Origin: Nannochloropsis salina CCMP1776
Lineage: Eukaryota > Sar > Eustigmatophyceae > Eustigmatales > Monodopsidaceae
Assembly: GCA_004565275.1 (NCBI GenBank)
Contig: SDOX01000008.1
Coordinates: 713,327 to 777,326, forward strand
Length of the DNA stretch: 64,000 nt
Direction: 5' to 3'
How positions within the stretch are numbered: position 1 is the first letter of the stretch; the number at the start of each line of letters is the position of its first letter. Below, piece by piece: positions 1 to 12,600 of the stretch. The notes beneath the pieces were generated by a model. It saw only the letters and a list, made by a program, of their open reading frames with translations. It made no database searches and was not told the origin of the DNA. The position numbers and the translations under genes were made by a program.

Positions 1-3000
1 TTTTCGTCCCCTGGCTCCTCCCTCTCCCCCTCCCGCTGTAAAGCCCACTACCCCCTCCAGCGCCGCCGCCACCGCCTTAGGGTGTGCGAGCGCCCCCATG
101 CACACGGCCTCGAGCAGATTCAGGACGGGCTTGCGCGCCTCGAGGGGGACGTCCAAAAGCTCCAATGTCCCCTGCAATAAAGGCGCGCTGTTCAAACGCA
201 GCACGTACGGTCGGCCTGCGATACCTTCCACCACCTGCCCTGCTGTCCACACCACCTCTGCCTCCAAGATCTCCCCCTGTCCTGGCGTGTGTCGGTCGTC
301 GCAGACGATGTCCAATTGCGCGGCCCATTCTTCCTGCGGGTGCCCCGCCCCCTGGTCGGGGCCATGGAAGGTTCTGGAAACTTCGTACCGCTTCAAATGG
401 GAGACCTCCGTGCGGGCCACGTACCGGGCGAAAGGAACGAGTAGGTCCGAAGGGAGACGAAGCACCGCCCCCTCTGCGTCCAGCACGTCCACGCCCTGAC
501 CCTCCCCTCCACCGGTCCCGCCTCCCTCCCGTCCTCCCTCCTGATGGTGCCGGCGGTGGGCAGGCACGATCTCCCCTTCTCTTCCCGCCCGCGCCCCGGG
601 GGTCCCAGCCCTCCCGCCCAAGGCGGCCGGCGTCGGTCGCAAGAGAGGAACGGACACGGGCAAGGCCCCATGCAATTGAAAAACGGTTTTCACGTAGTCG
701 GAGACGGCCTCCCGGCGGGTCAATACCCGGGCTGTCATCTCCTCCTTCTGTGCCGCCATCCATTCCAAATCCCAGGTCGCGTCTACCTCGGGGGGGTTTC
801 CATGCGCAAAAAGCGCGCGAACCAAGCGGCTGTAGGACAGGGACTGAGGATTCGTCAAAGTGGCCAAGGCTTCTTTCAGATAGACTTCTTCCACCTCCAT
901 CTTCCCCGGCAGATCTCCCGAGGCGAGCAAGGCCGCGGCGGAGGGCCGGAGGGAGGGGGAGGGATCAACAAGCTGCTGGATCACCTTGGCGACCAAGGGG
1001 GGTACGCGCGCCAGGTACTCGGAGGGAAGCTCCTGCGTGGTGCGGAGTGCGGTCAAGGTTTTGGCGCGTTCCATCATGGTGGCGAAGGGAGGGTGCGTCA
1101 TCTCGAAAAAAATGATCCCCAAAGAGTACAAATCGGCTTTGGTGTCGTAGCGGCCACTCCCCGGGCCCGACGTCAGCAATTGCTGCTCAGGCGCGATGTA
1201 AAAGTAAGTGCCCACGCCTCCGGTGATACTCCCGCTCCCTTCCTCCCACCCTCCCTCCTCCCTCGACCTCTCTGGCACCCCAGGACACGCGCCCCTGTCC
1301 TCCACTCCAACCGCATCTCCTCGGCCTTCCCTTCCTTCCCCTCTCCCTCCAGTACCACCGTCAAAGCTGTTCCCTCGACCCTGGCTGTCTTCCTCGCCCG
1401 ACCCCACCACCCACCCTCTTCCACCGCCGTGCCCGCCCTCCCTCCCTCCCCCTCCTCGGGCCCGCGTGGTCGCCAGCCCAAAGTCCCCTACCTTCACGTT
1501 TCCCTCCCCGTCCAAAAAGACGTTCGCGGGCTTCATGTCCCGGTGGATGATGCCCTTCTTGTGGATGTACACCAAAGCCTCTAGCATCTGTCGAAGCAAG
1601 CGCCAGCACTGGGGCAGGGAGGCCCACAGCTTCCCTTCGTCGATCAAGTCTCGGAGGGTCTGGGCACAGTACTCCATTTGGATGTACAAATACTTTGGGG
1701 GGGAGGGGGGGGGAACGCGCATCCCTCCCCGAAAAGAATCCCCGGGCGACGAGGGAGCTATAGCCAGGCCAACGCCGGAGGACGAAGGGCCCACCCCCTC
1801 TCTCCCGTGCGTGACAGGAGCAGGGGGATGCCCATCACGTGGCGTGGGCGTGCCTGTGCGATAAATGGATGAGAAGGACCAGGACAGGTCCCCGGGCTCC
1901 GGCATGCGGGCCAACGGGTTCAGGAGCCCCATCAGCCCGCTGTCTTCCCCTTCCTCCTCCTCCTCCTCCTCCTCCTCGTCGTCTTCTCCATGCTCCTTCA
2001 TTCCCTCNNNNNNNNNNNNNNNNNNNNNNNNNNNNNNNNNNNNNNNNNNNNNNNNNNNNNNNNNNNNNNNNNNNNNNNNNNNNNNNNNNNNNNNNNNNNN
2101 NNNNNNNGTTGTTCTTCTTCTTCCTGTTCTTCTTCTTCTTTTCCCCATTCCTGCTTCCCTTCCCTTTTTTCTTCCTCTTCTTCCTCCTCCACTTCCTCTA
2201 TTTCTCTTCTCGCCTCCCCACCCTCTTCCTCCTCCTCCTCCCCCTCCCCCTCCGGCCGCACCTCCACCCATGCTTGGTAGTACCTGACGATGTTCTTGTG
2301 GTACATCCGACTGATCGTCGTCACCTCCCGCCTCAACCTCCTGTTCACTTCCCGATCCATCGGGTCCAAAATAATTTTCTTGATCGCATAGAAACGCTTG
2401 TCCAGACGGTTCCGCACTTTCACCACCTGGCCGCTTCCACCTCGGCCCAGCACTCCTATCTCCTTGAAATCACTCTCGTACCGTGATGAAGACAAGCCGC
2501 CCCGCACGAAACCCACCCCCCCCTCCAGCCCTCCTTCCTCCTTCTCCTCCTCCTCATCGGACGTCTCTCCACCTGCCGATCCCTCTTCTTCCTCCCCTAA
2601 CGCCTTCTCCCCCCCTCCCCGTTCCCGCCTCGCCCCTTGGTCTCGTTCTTCTTCCCTTCGCTCCCTCCTCCCCCTTCTTCTTGCCACCTCCTCCGCCACC
2701 ACTTGCTCGTATCTTCGCCGCTCTTGCTGTGCTGCGGCCATGCGAGCCTCCTCCTCCTCCCTCGCTGCCAGGGCTTCGGCCTGCTCGATGGCCTCTCGCT
2801 CGCGCCTCTCCGCCTCCTGCCGCTGCGGAAAGCAAAGGAATAGAAAGGGCAGGAGGATATGAGAGTAGAAGATCCAAACGGGACGGGGAGGATACGCGTA
2901 CCTGCTGCATTTCGTCGTAAATGGACTCTTTCCGAGTCTTCCGGACGAGAAAGTCTTCTGCGGGGCGGGAGAGCATCGGGGAATGACGGGGCAGAGCGGG

Positions 3001-3574
3001 TTATTTTCAACATCGATGTATCAAAGAAAAGAAAGAAGACAACGTTCCTGCCTCTTCAATGCAGAGACTGCAGATTGAGGCTACAGCCTGGCAAGATGAG
3101 AGGCAGGACTGAGGGAGGGATGAGCATCATCGGACTCTTCCTCCGCCCCCACCTGCTTGAAGGATGAGTTCGTACACCATGACTTCCCCCACTTGTTCTT
3201 GTGCTTGCTTGATAAGTACCTCCAGCAGCTCCTCCTGGTCATCTTCACTTATTCCACGACGATTTTTTAGTTCCAAAGTAGGGACGGTGCTAGGGTACGT
3301 TTTCGTATACTGGATGGTCGGAGCGGAAATGGAAAAACCATGATTGAGACAGAGTATTTTTCGACATTGAAAAGAACCTATTGTATCAAGTTTCAAGACG
3401 TACCTTGACAACGAGTGTCACCCAAGCATTGACGCCTTCGTCTATCAGGCTAACAGGACGAATTTTTATTGCAAAAGCGGGACAATTCCACACCCCGGGA
3501 CGCTCTTCAAAATCGGCTCCGTAAATCGCCTGCAACGCTTCTACCTCCTGAGTCTGCGCTAATCCATAGTCCAT
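1..3574 (-). CDS. GCN2: GCN2-type eIF2alpha kinase (partial, 3' end outside window)
   Basis: Phosphorylates eIF2alpha when uncharged tRNA accumulates, which lowers cytosolic translation. Four exons are inferred: 3404-3574, 3153-3309, 2902-2957 and 1-2822, with GT-AG borders and matching phases. Exons 1-2 encode an RWD domain (EVEALQAIYG, later YPSTVP), the GCN1-binding module. A charged helical linker follows, then the kinase: glycine loop GRGGSGQVVKV, lysine in YAIKKI, catalytic HRDMKPANVFLD near 1515-1550, DFG at 1477-1485, and GTYFYIAPEQ near 1170-1215. About 80 Gly/Glu/Arg-rich residues (about 1226-1464) are inserted between DFG and APE. From about 520 down to 1 the frame matches the HisRS-like domain of GCN2. 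The usual acidic kinase insert contains the 100-N gap; the frame differs on its two sides, so the gap length is arbitrary. RWD plus HisRS-like identifies GCN2 rather than PERK or PKR. Confidence 0.88.
2008..2107. other. assembly gap (100 N)
   Basis: Exactly 100 N lie in the low-complexity Glu-rich kinase insert of the GCN2-like gene. The reading frames on the two sides do not match across 100 bases, so the true length is unknown. Confidence 0.99.
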
Positions 3575-4579
3575 TGTCCAAGGAATCCTACTTCCTCCGT
3601 CGAGACTCGAGAGGTCTTCAGATAAGCCCCGTCTGTTGTAGTATTATCCCCACGGCAAGTATGCGACCGAAAAACCTGATCCTCACTCACAAAGACATGC
3701 GCTTATTCCTATGTTGTACGTATCTAAGGGCCCTAACCTGCCCTCCATCATGTTGTTCGTGGTAAAGAAAGGGTAAGTGGACTCAAAGGTACTGGAGTAG
3801 CCGGCCAAGGCGGCCTAACGGTGGAAATTCGTGTTTCCGTTACTCGGGGGTATTCGTGACTTGCCCTCCCGGTGGCCGTGGGTGTAAATATTTATCTGGC
3901 TTTGGGGTTAAATGCTGCTGCTTGTGTCATACATCATAATTTTGACATAACCTGGCTCACTTACGCTGTAAAGCTTCTCTAATTCGATTTTGTGCACGCT
4001 CCGAGGCCGTTATCTGAATATAGAGAAAGACGTCCCCCTTTCTTTTTGATTATTTTAACTCTTTGTCTTGGCGTCGAGCATCTACTGATGGTAAGTCCTG
4101 TCAAAATTTTCAAACCTTAAAGCAAAATAATATTCCATGGAGGCTGTCCATAAAAGACTGTGGCGGGCTGGCACCAGGTTTATGATGGGAGTGTTGATGC
4201 TTATTCGTTGCATCCTGCCTAACACAATGTTAGAAAAGAAGCTAAACGAATATGATAATAACCTCAAGAAACGGAACCTCATTTTGATGAGTAACAAAGA
4301 ACAGACTGAAAAGTATAAATGGGGGGTTAATTCAAATAGTAGCCTCATTGCAAATAAATGTGTTGGAGACGTGGCAGGAGGCTCGAGGGTTTTCCAAAAA
4401 TCACTCAACCATTTTGTATGAGAAACCACCTCAGCCCGTCGCCCACCTACGGATATAGCCTAGAAAAGAGTGAACATTAAAGTATATGAAAGGGGGAAGA
4501 AAAATAGCATAGACATCATGCCAACAATGTAAAATGGTTTTCTTTACATGCGTTATTTTGAGAAACATACTTTTAGTTA
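3575..4579. other. intergenic, no gene seen
   Basis: This stretch lies between the 5' end of the GCN2-like gene and the 3' end of the monooxygenase gene, both on the minus strand. It is AT-richer than its surroundings. Opposed short frames at 4082-4429 and 4137-4421 have no recognisable protein character. A 19-base segment at 3803-3821 nearly recurs at 28884-28902. Confidence 0.6.
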
Positions 4580-6478
4580 TTATATCCGCTTTGCTTTCGA
4601 TCGTCCTCCGAAGCTACTTTTGCTACCCTCTTCCCTCTCTACTCTGCGATACGGCCTCGTAATCACCCAGAAAATGGCACGGAAAGGCGAGAGGAGCAAC
4701 CAAACGAGCAAGAATATGGGCCAAATGGCTAATCTAGACAAAGGCAGGATAAAGATGCGCTGCCATCTCCAGACACTTGCAATCTCTATGTATGTTTTAG
4801 GCGGTGACGCGTCCGCACCGAAACTTAAATCTTCCCAGGTGTGCGAGAAGATTCCAACCCTTTTCGCGAGAGCGACCAGGACAGTGGCAAGCAACCGACT
4901 CACTTTCTCGGGTCCAAATTTGCCAAAATTGCTCTCGTTCGCATCGATAGCGAGGTTGTGCAACGCATGTAAATCGGGCAGACGCATTTTGTTATAAGCT
5001 GTAAAGGGCTGTGCCGGAGTAAGGCGCAAAGCTTCCATTAATACCTCCACGTCTTCGGCGCCGGAGTTGAAGCCTTCGCCCGTAGGTGGGATGACAGAAT
5101 GCGCCGCATCTGATACAATGTAAAAGAGATGAACGAGGGAGGCAAGACGTGTGAGAAAAACGCACATCCCCTTTCAATGGAACACAGCCCGCACCCAATC
5201 ATAATTGAAACACATCCCTCCCCTTTGCACACAAATCTCTTTTAGTGAAGTCTCTCCGAAGCTAAAGCGGCAGAATTCATAGAGGCTTACCCCCGAGAAG
5301 GACCGCCCACTCCCCTATGTTCAGCTGGCTGACTTTAACCATTGCCCCTCCGAACGTCTTCCTGGTAAAATATAATTCCAAATCCTCTGCGCTCAGGAAT
5401 GGGGCAGCCAATGGTGCCTTCTTTGTCACATACGCCCGCAAGGCTGCGATTCTTTCCGGTGTGGCGACCGTGGCTGTCAGGAGCTCTCTCGTCTGGCGTG
5501 GGAGATGCTCGCCAATGCCCAAGCCCAAGACCCAGACGTCCTCCTCGATGATGGAGAGGTAAATACCGCCCATCACGTAATGGTACCGGGGCTCTAATTT
5601 CGGGACCAGCTTACCCGCTCCAGGCTTGGAAAACAGGAGACGGAACTGGACCCTCCATGGTGAGACATTACTGGTAAAACCCTCCACGTGCTTCTCGGCG
5701 AAGCCACGGGCCACGCTCCAGACTCCATCGCAAGCCAGTACCCGCGCCCCTCCACCCTGCACAGTCACTTCTTCATATGTCTGTGCTAGCTCTTCGTCGG
5801 CCCGTGGGCGCTTTACGTCGAATATCAAGCTTCGCTCCAGGATGTCCAAAGTTTTCAGACGATGGCTCCAGTGGATCTTTATCTGTTCTTGAAAATGCTT
5901 GCAGACTTCTTCATACAAAATTTCATTGATCGTGCTCCGCGTCGTTCCCACCACCAAGCCTGATGGTAGCTCCGCCACCATTCGGCTGCCCGCATATATC
6001 CTCCAAGCGTCAATCATCGAGGAGCGCATGCGCAATGCAATCGCCATATCAGGTCGGGCGCGGTCCAAGGCACGGGATCCTCGAGGATTTACGCCAATGG
6101 GATAGCTCTCATGAAGGTCAGTCGTTAGGCCATCTCGAGCCTCATAAATGGTTACCTGCTCGGTATTTGGTATGGAAGAGTCACGAGGAAACGAGGACAT
6201 CAGGGACGCTGCGTGCACAAGTTGCATGGCGGGCCATATTAGACGCCCGTTCGGCGAGGAAACGACAGCAAAGCAGGACACCGACAGAACGCTATCCTCT
6301 TCTATCTTGTAACAAACGTCATCCACTGCTACGTTGTCTCGGTTTTCCACGATGTTACCTGAGCTGCATGCTTTTCTTGAACGAGAAGAATGGCTGCTAA
6401 CAGTCCCACGGGACCGGCTCCGATAATGATGAAGCGGTTGTTTTCCACATTGTGCACATCAACCTGCTCCACAGTCAT
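4580..6478 (-). CDS. FAD-dependent monooxygenase, kynurenine 3-monooxygenase-like
   Basis: Probably a flavin aromatic hydroxylase; by family it would convert kynurenine to 3-hydroxykynurenine at the mitochondrial outer membrane. Three exons: 6359-6478, 5291-6155, 4580-5109, giving about 504 residues with consistent phases (0, then 1). The start at 6478 places the dinucleotide-binding motif IIIGAGPVGLLAA at residues 17-29. Exon 2 begins VTIYEARDG and continues SYPIGVNPRGSRAL, both typical of KMO. The second FAD motif, LLGDAAHS...PPTGEGFNSG, is assembled across the exon 2/3 junction, which supports the splice. A Y..MRLPDLHALHNLA segment resembles the KMO C-terminal region. The hydrophobic span (about LSRLAIWPIFLLVWLLLSPF) and basic tail fit the KMO membrane anchor. 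The substrate is inferred; a related UbiH/squalene-epoxidase-like role cannot be excluded. Confidence 0.68.
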
Positions 6479-6715
6479 GACATATATGCTATTTAGTATA
6501 CGTGCTTATGAACCTGGAAACCCTGTGCATGTTGTGCGGTGCGCTGTAAGGATTGAAAGAGGCAAATGATGTGGATGGGCGCGAGCAAGCGGATTAGACG
6601 TCGAAGGCGCGTCAAAATCTGTGTCGAAGCCCGAAGATGCTATGAAATCTTGTGCAATGGAACAAATGCCTCACACCTACGTCTCCATATGGACTTATTT
6701 CACATAAGACGGAGC

Positions 6716-7806
6716 ATGACAGGCCTATTTCGCCATTTCTCAGTATGCCTGTGTTTAGCTGTGCTTTGCCACTCGGTTAGCACTGCATTTGCCTTCGCAC
6801 CTCTATGCAAGTCTCCTCTTAGCGCTACCATGGGCGCCACTGCTCGCAAAGGCACCATTCAGACGACACGCATGATGGCAGAACGATTCTATAACAAATG
6901 GAGTCGGGCAGATTTTGTGCTGAAAAGCGCGCTAGCCGCGGTACGTGAAAAGAGTTGACGAATATTGGAATCTGACAACGAAGCAAACTGAAGTACCCTA
7001 CACTTTCATTTTTGGCATTCCTCCAACATCCTGCCATGTCAATTTTAGGCGGGAATTATCCCAGTCGTCAAAGGAGGAGCGGTGGCAAGCAAAGTCAAGG
7101 CGGAACACAGTGCCCCTGTCAAGACTAACAAGTAAGTGGGAGGGTGAGAAGGAGGAAGGATAAAGAAGACGAATGAAAAAGGAGAGGAGGAACGATGAAG
7201 AAAAGGAATAAGGATAAAGAGGAAGAGATAGGCCACCTATGTACGAGAACATCATAGGAGCGAAAAGAGAATTTGACAGCAGAGTAGAGGTTTAGTGGTC
7301 ATGTCGTAAGGCAGTGCCGAGGTTGAAGCAGTAGAAACTATGAACATATTAGAATTTGCGCAAAATTAAACCTGTGCATCTCACGTCCTCTTTCCCACGG
7401 TATCAGAAAGCATTTGGATGAGAAGGATGATGAGGAGAAGACGACACCTCTCGCCTATTCAACAGGTGTACCTCTTCGTTATCCCTTGCACAAAAGCCAG
7501 TACGAGGCACGCCGTGAGCTGCAAGATGTTGTAGCCCGGGTCGGAGGACGCTTGACGGATTTTCGCGGCACCAAAGCTGGTCTTTTTCGTGCTACCTTTG
7601 ACTTTCATCGCCTCCAAGAGTTACACTTTGAATTTGGTGGTGATGGAGGGAGTAGCGGGTACAGCCGTGTGTTGCAAGCACATGTAGGAGCGGGTGTTGA
7701 CGACATGCGTTTGATCAACGCTTTGGCGGATGGACTGGCGTCTAAGGGATGGCTTACCGCTGGCTTTCCATTGTCTTGTGATCCAGCTATGGCACAATAC
7801 GTGTAA
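6716..7806 (+). CDS. hypothetical plastid-targeted protein
   Basis: I do not recognise this protein. Three exons fit: 6716-6940, 7049-7131 and 7407-7806, phases 0 and 2, 235 residues. The start at 6716 gives a signal peptide (hydrophobic FSVCLCLAVLCHSVSTAFAF) followed directly by Phe-Ala-Pro and a Ser/Thr/Lys-rich stretch, the bipartite pattern of secondary-plastid import. An upstream in-frame ATG at 6692 (MDLFHIRR) would give a slightly longer form. The mature part is acidic/basic mixed with PLRYPLHKSQYEARRELQ and a Gly-rich end, with no membrane span or cysteine pairs. It is divergent from the monooxygenase gene with only about 240 bases between start codons, so the two probably share a promoter region. 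Confidence 0.6.
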
Positions 7807-8241
7807 GCGGGGAATTAGCTTGGCTGGTTGGTAAGGCCTCCCATTGCACGGTAGCTACGCCATCGTAACGAGGGACGTTGTACAAGCCGATGGCGAACAA
7901 TGAGCAAAGCCCCATGGTAGAAAAAGAGAACAAGAAGCCGTTGTATATTTGTGGATCCCTCGCTTCCATGCTGTTCCGTTCGACTCTAAACGAGGGCAAT
8001 GACACGTGTAAATCATCATCTCTCACCAAGTAAAAAGCTACCCGGCTGGGACCTACACATTCACTTGCACATTGGATTTAATATGTCTACCTAAAGGTTG
8101 TCACAATGTAACCTACAATTATATCGTCATCGTGAATAGGAGTTCAAAATTGCTTCACGCGCCTGCTTTTCTTTCCAGGACATTTTAATTTACAGCACTC
8201 CATCTATTCCCAAACCAGAAGGCCGCCCCATCATTTCTGTC
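7807..8241. other. intergenic, no gene seen
   Basis: This spacer separates two plus-strand genes. The only minus frame (7787-8029) shows no coding character. It presumably holds the 3' UTR of the upstream gene and the promoter of the prenyltransferase. Confidence 0.55.
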
Positions 8242-9490
8242 ATGGTGAAGATGTCAAGAAAGAGACCACTTTTTTCGCCTCTGCGCGTACTTTTCTCCTT
8301 AGCTGTACCATACTTAGCCTCTGCATTGCTTTTCTTCGGCTTGAAAGGCGTGAGAGTTGTCGCGTTGAGGAAATCAGAATTATCCAGAGTAGGCAGAACG
8401 GGCTTCTTAGTGTTTGGCGGATCCCATTCTCGGCGCTACCAACATAGCGCCTTTGTCCACCAAAATAATCATCATTACCATGAATTCAAAGAGCCTATCG
8501 ACGAAATACGGATATTGCCACGAAATGTAGAGGTTCCAAAGCACGTAGCTTTCATCTTGGACGGCAATGGACGGTGGTAAGTCACCTCATCTCATGATGT
8601 CACTCGTAGCATATCTCTCATCCGCGTTGTACCTGCACACGTAGGGCTGAACAACAAGGATTACCACGCGGTGCTGGCCACAGAGAAGGTGCCAAACGAG
8701 CTTTCGAGGTCCTCCAGAGTTGTCAGGTCTGAATTGGGAAAGGACATCGGATGGGGGTTTCGGCAGACGGCGACAACAAATGAAGCGATGCCTGATTGAT
8801 GTGGCTGTCTGCTACTCCATTTCCACTCACACTCTAAACCTGCTTGCATAGGCTTTAGGAATTAGAACTGTAACACTCTATTGTCTGAGCACGGAAAACT
8901 GGAGCCGGCCCGCGGCTGAGATCTCCGTCATCCTGGCTTGCGTGGAGACGACGCTGCGGACCAATCTGCAATACGCGCACGACAATCGCATCCGACTTGT
9001 CGTCATCGGGCAGAGTCATCGGCTTCCTCCTAATTTGCAGGCTTTGGTGTCACAGGCCGAGAGGGAGACGGCCCTCTATACGGAAGGGATGACCGTCTGC
9101 CTGGCCCTTAGCTATGGAGGAAGGGATGATATCGTGCAGGCCTCTCGCACACTGGCAAAGCAAGCAGCAATGGGAGAGATACAGCCACAGGACATTGATG
9201 AAGCCCTCTTCGAATCTTGCCTGTCTACGGGCGTGAAGGGAGTTGACGGAGCCCCCGACCTGGTCATCCGTACCTCCGGGGAGCAACGATGGAGCAATTT
9301 CATGCTTTTTGAGTGTGCGTATTCCGAACTTTATGTAGCAAACGTCCTATGGCCCGACTTCCAGGAGCCAGATTTATTGGCTGCCTTGGAGAGTTACGGG
9401 ATGCGACGCCGTCGGTTTGGCGGTGTGAGAGAAGAGAGATCGGCATCGGAAAGAGAGCAGGTGGTTGGGGCGCGTAGAGGGGACATGTAA
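8242..9490 (+). CDS. cis-prenyltransferase (UppS/dehydrodolichyl diphosphate synthase family)
   Basis: Condenses isopentenyl diphosphate in cis onto an allylic primer to make long polyprenyl diphosphates for dolichol-type carriers or plastid polyprenols. Exons 8242-8576, 8645-8726 and 8852-9490 give 351 residues. The family signatures fall in order and cross both junctions correctly: HVAFILDGNGRW then AEQQGLPRGAGHREG (Asp for Mg-diphosphate), then ALGIRTVTLYCLSTENWSRP, then VIRTSGEQRWSNFMLFECAYSELY near the C-terminus. The first 85 or so residues are an N-terminal extension with a hydrophobic span (VLFSLAVPYLASALLFF), either a signal anchor or part of a plastid presequence. The gene converges on the large synthetase gene; stop codons are about 190 bases apart. 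Chain length cannot be read from sequence. Confidence 0.9.
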
Positions 9491-9680
9491 ATCTATAGCG
9501 TTGATGAGCTGAGTGTAGCAGGCGCTCGTCTCAATTTTGTTCGTCTTTAGTTTTGCAAAATAAACCCAAAAGTACTCAAGTTTTTGATACCCTTCTTCCC
9601 TGGCCTTAACTGCATTTCTTGCAAGATCCATACTTTTTCCCTTCACACATATACATGTATACTCTCACTTTTTACCGCAT

Positions 9681-12600
9681 TTATAAGTGTAACCTGCCTG
9701 CTGCATCCACCGCCTCCTCCGTTGTCCTCAATGCTTCCTCGTCGTCAAACTGCTCAGTGTCCGTCCGCTTTGTAGAGGCGACTTTGATGGCCGGTAATCC
9801 GTGCCACTGCGTATGCGGAGGCAATTCCTCGGAGCGCAAGACCAGCGACATGGAGCTCAAGGTGCAATGGTCTCCCAACTTCGCCCTGAGCAGCACTACC
9901 GAGTCAGCTCCCAGGCTACAATGATCCCCCACCTTGACATAGTCCGTAGTCCGCACGCGGTCCTGGAACAAATGAGCTTGCAAGGTGGCCGTTCGCTCCA
10001 TGTTCAAGTAGTCGCCAACGGTGCATAAGTCTGGCTCGCAAAAGTACGGAAATTCCAAATAGGCCCGACGGCCAATTTTCACTCCCATGGCCTCGTTCAC
10101 GAGCTGCATCCAGACGGTCCCACTTATCAAGGGGTACGCGTGGGTGTGCAACAAGTTTTCTTCAATGCGCTCGACAAATTCCGTCCTCCACACGTACGTC
10201 CCGTAAAGTGGATATGACCCCGGGCGGTATCGGCCAATAACGGTCCATTTCCAAAAAAGGGTCGATGCTGCCGCTATAAGGGCCTCCCCCATGACAAGCA
10301 AAGGCAGCGTAAGCAAGTACGTGGCAAGACCGACGCGGCCATTTCCTCCCTTGTAAATGCATACCATGGCCACGTAAAGCAATGCGAAACAGGTGGCTAA
10401 GGATAGCTGAAGTAGAAGAAATCCCAGGCCCTCAACAACGTACCGGGCAAACACCAACCAGGTGGGTGGGTTATAGGTGGTTTTCGCCTGGACACCGAGC
10501 CTTTCCTTTGTGCGTCTCCGTATACGTAAGGGAGGACATCCAAGTAGTGTGTCGCCCGACACTGCTTCTCCCCCAGCGTGAGCCGCCGGCAATGTTAGAA
10601 TTCCGACGAGCACGTCTTCTGGTAGATGTGTTCCGCCTTCCACGACAGAATTGTTACCCACAAAGGTTCGATCTCCTAAAGAAATCGCCTGCCTGGTCAT
10701 AACGCCATTTTTCACGTATGAAGCTCCCAAAACCACCTCGTCCGCCACAAATGCTTTGTTTCCCAGCGTTAGTCTCTCTGCGCAGACGTTCTCGTACGCG
10801 GAAATTTCAGCTTGACGTCCGACTCGAGCCCCCATGATTCGATACCACAGTGGTAAGTACAAAGAGCCTCGGAGTTGTTTTGTGTACACTGAAAGCGAAT
10901 CCATCAAGTTATCTGCTGCCCACTGACGAAAGAAAGTCCAAGAGCCCAGCGGACAAGACGTAAATTCGGGTGTGAGGCCCAGCAAGAGAATACGTTTCAG
11001 GATAGCAACCAAACAAGTACTTATTATAAATACTCCGATTTGCATGACCATGGACAGCCAGATTACATGCAGGAGCGTGACTCCCATTGCATGTAGACGC
11101 AGCATTGCCGTATCATTCTCAGTCATTGATAACATGGGCATGACACGGAGAAGATACAAGAATGGTATCAAAAAAAGCGGTTCAATAGCTTTTCCCAGCA
11201 AAATCCACAAAATTTGCAGGGCGCCAACCACAGCATCACCTCGTGGTTTCTTATGTGTCGCGTCACTCTGATTAAATCCGACAAAAGTGCTCGGTGACCC
11301 TCCCCAAATCTGCTTTGTCGGAATATTCGTTGTAGAGGGCACGAGGGACAACGCCCGTATTATACAATGGTCACCCACCGTCACATCCGGCTGCACCACG
11401 GCTCGGACGCCAAGTGTGACACCTTGGCCCAATTTCGTCTTACGCAGCTTGAGATAATTCCCTTCAATGCTCATCGCGCTCACAACGGCCTGACAATTTA
11501 AACTACAGCCATCCCCAATCGTCACCAGATCGTACCCCTCCAACATTCCCTGCAAATATACACCGTTTCCGATATTTGCTCCCAATGCCCGGTGGTAGCA
11601 AGATGCAAGGGGCGTTCCCTCCAAACCAGCCATGTAATGTATCCGAAATATATTGTCTAAACATTGGATAAACCAAAATCGCAGGTGGTAAGCCTGCCAG
11701 AGTGGATAGTCTCCCTCGGAAACGCGCCCGAGCACCAGCCACTTTGTCGCCACCATCATGAGAAAGGCCAGCGGAATAAGGGCGTGAGAGACTCCAATAA
11801 GAAGCCCAAGGAGTTGAAAAAGAGGCAAATCTTTGTAATTGAAATACAAGAGGTACAGGCTCAAACTGTTAAGTCCCATGTATGCGGCCATGACGTAGAT
11901 GGCGGTAAGCTGCACGAGATCAGCAACTATTGTGGTTGTTCTTCCCGGCACGTAGAAGGATGGCGGGCTCCTCCCTTTGAGCTCTTGACAAGGAGCTTTA
12001 TCCATATAGCTGTGGGGAAGCTTTCTACCTCCAGTATGCAGCACTATCGGTGTGGGGACCTCCGCTTTACACAAGGAATCGAGAACACCTGCAAGCGTTC
12101 TAACGGTGCTGTGGTGGTAGACGTCTCGGGTTGCGACGGCTGGGTAATCCAGTCGTAGTTTGGACACAAGCACTGAAACTAGCATTGAATTACCTCCGAG
12201 ATGGAAGAAGTCTGCGTCCGCAGCCTTCGTGCTATTTAGAAGCGCCCCCGTTGGCAAGCCCAGCACATCTTCAAAGGCTCTTTTGACGGCCTGTTGATGC
12301 TGTTGAGATCCATCTTGTAGGTGTATCTCATCTGTAGCACCGTCCAATACGTGTTCAGTACGAGAAGTCGTCAGATTTTCTGAAAATGCTTTGCGTGAAG
12401 GCGGACGGAGGACCTGAGGAAGGCGCCGTCGGTCAAGTTTTCCCGAGGGCAAAGTTGGAAAAGCGATCATCGGCTCGATGTGCGACGGCATCATAAAATC
12501 GGGTAGTTTCTCGCGCATCGCTTGCAAGATTGAAGTTGTATTCAAGGTCATTGTTTTACCATTACTGACTGCAGGCATCACGAATGCCACCAGATGCTTC

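Noticed and set aside
84-1115. Long plus-strand frames opposite the GCN2-like gene
   Set aside because: Pro/Arg-rich shadows of a GC-rich coding strand; the minus strand carries kinase and HisRS-like motifs.
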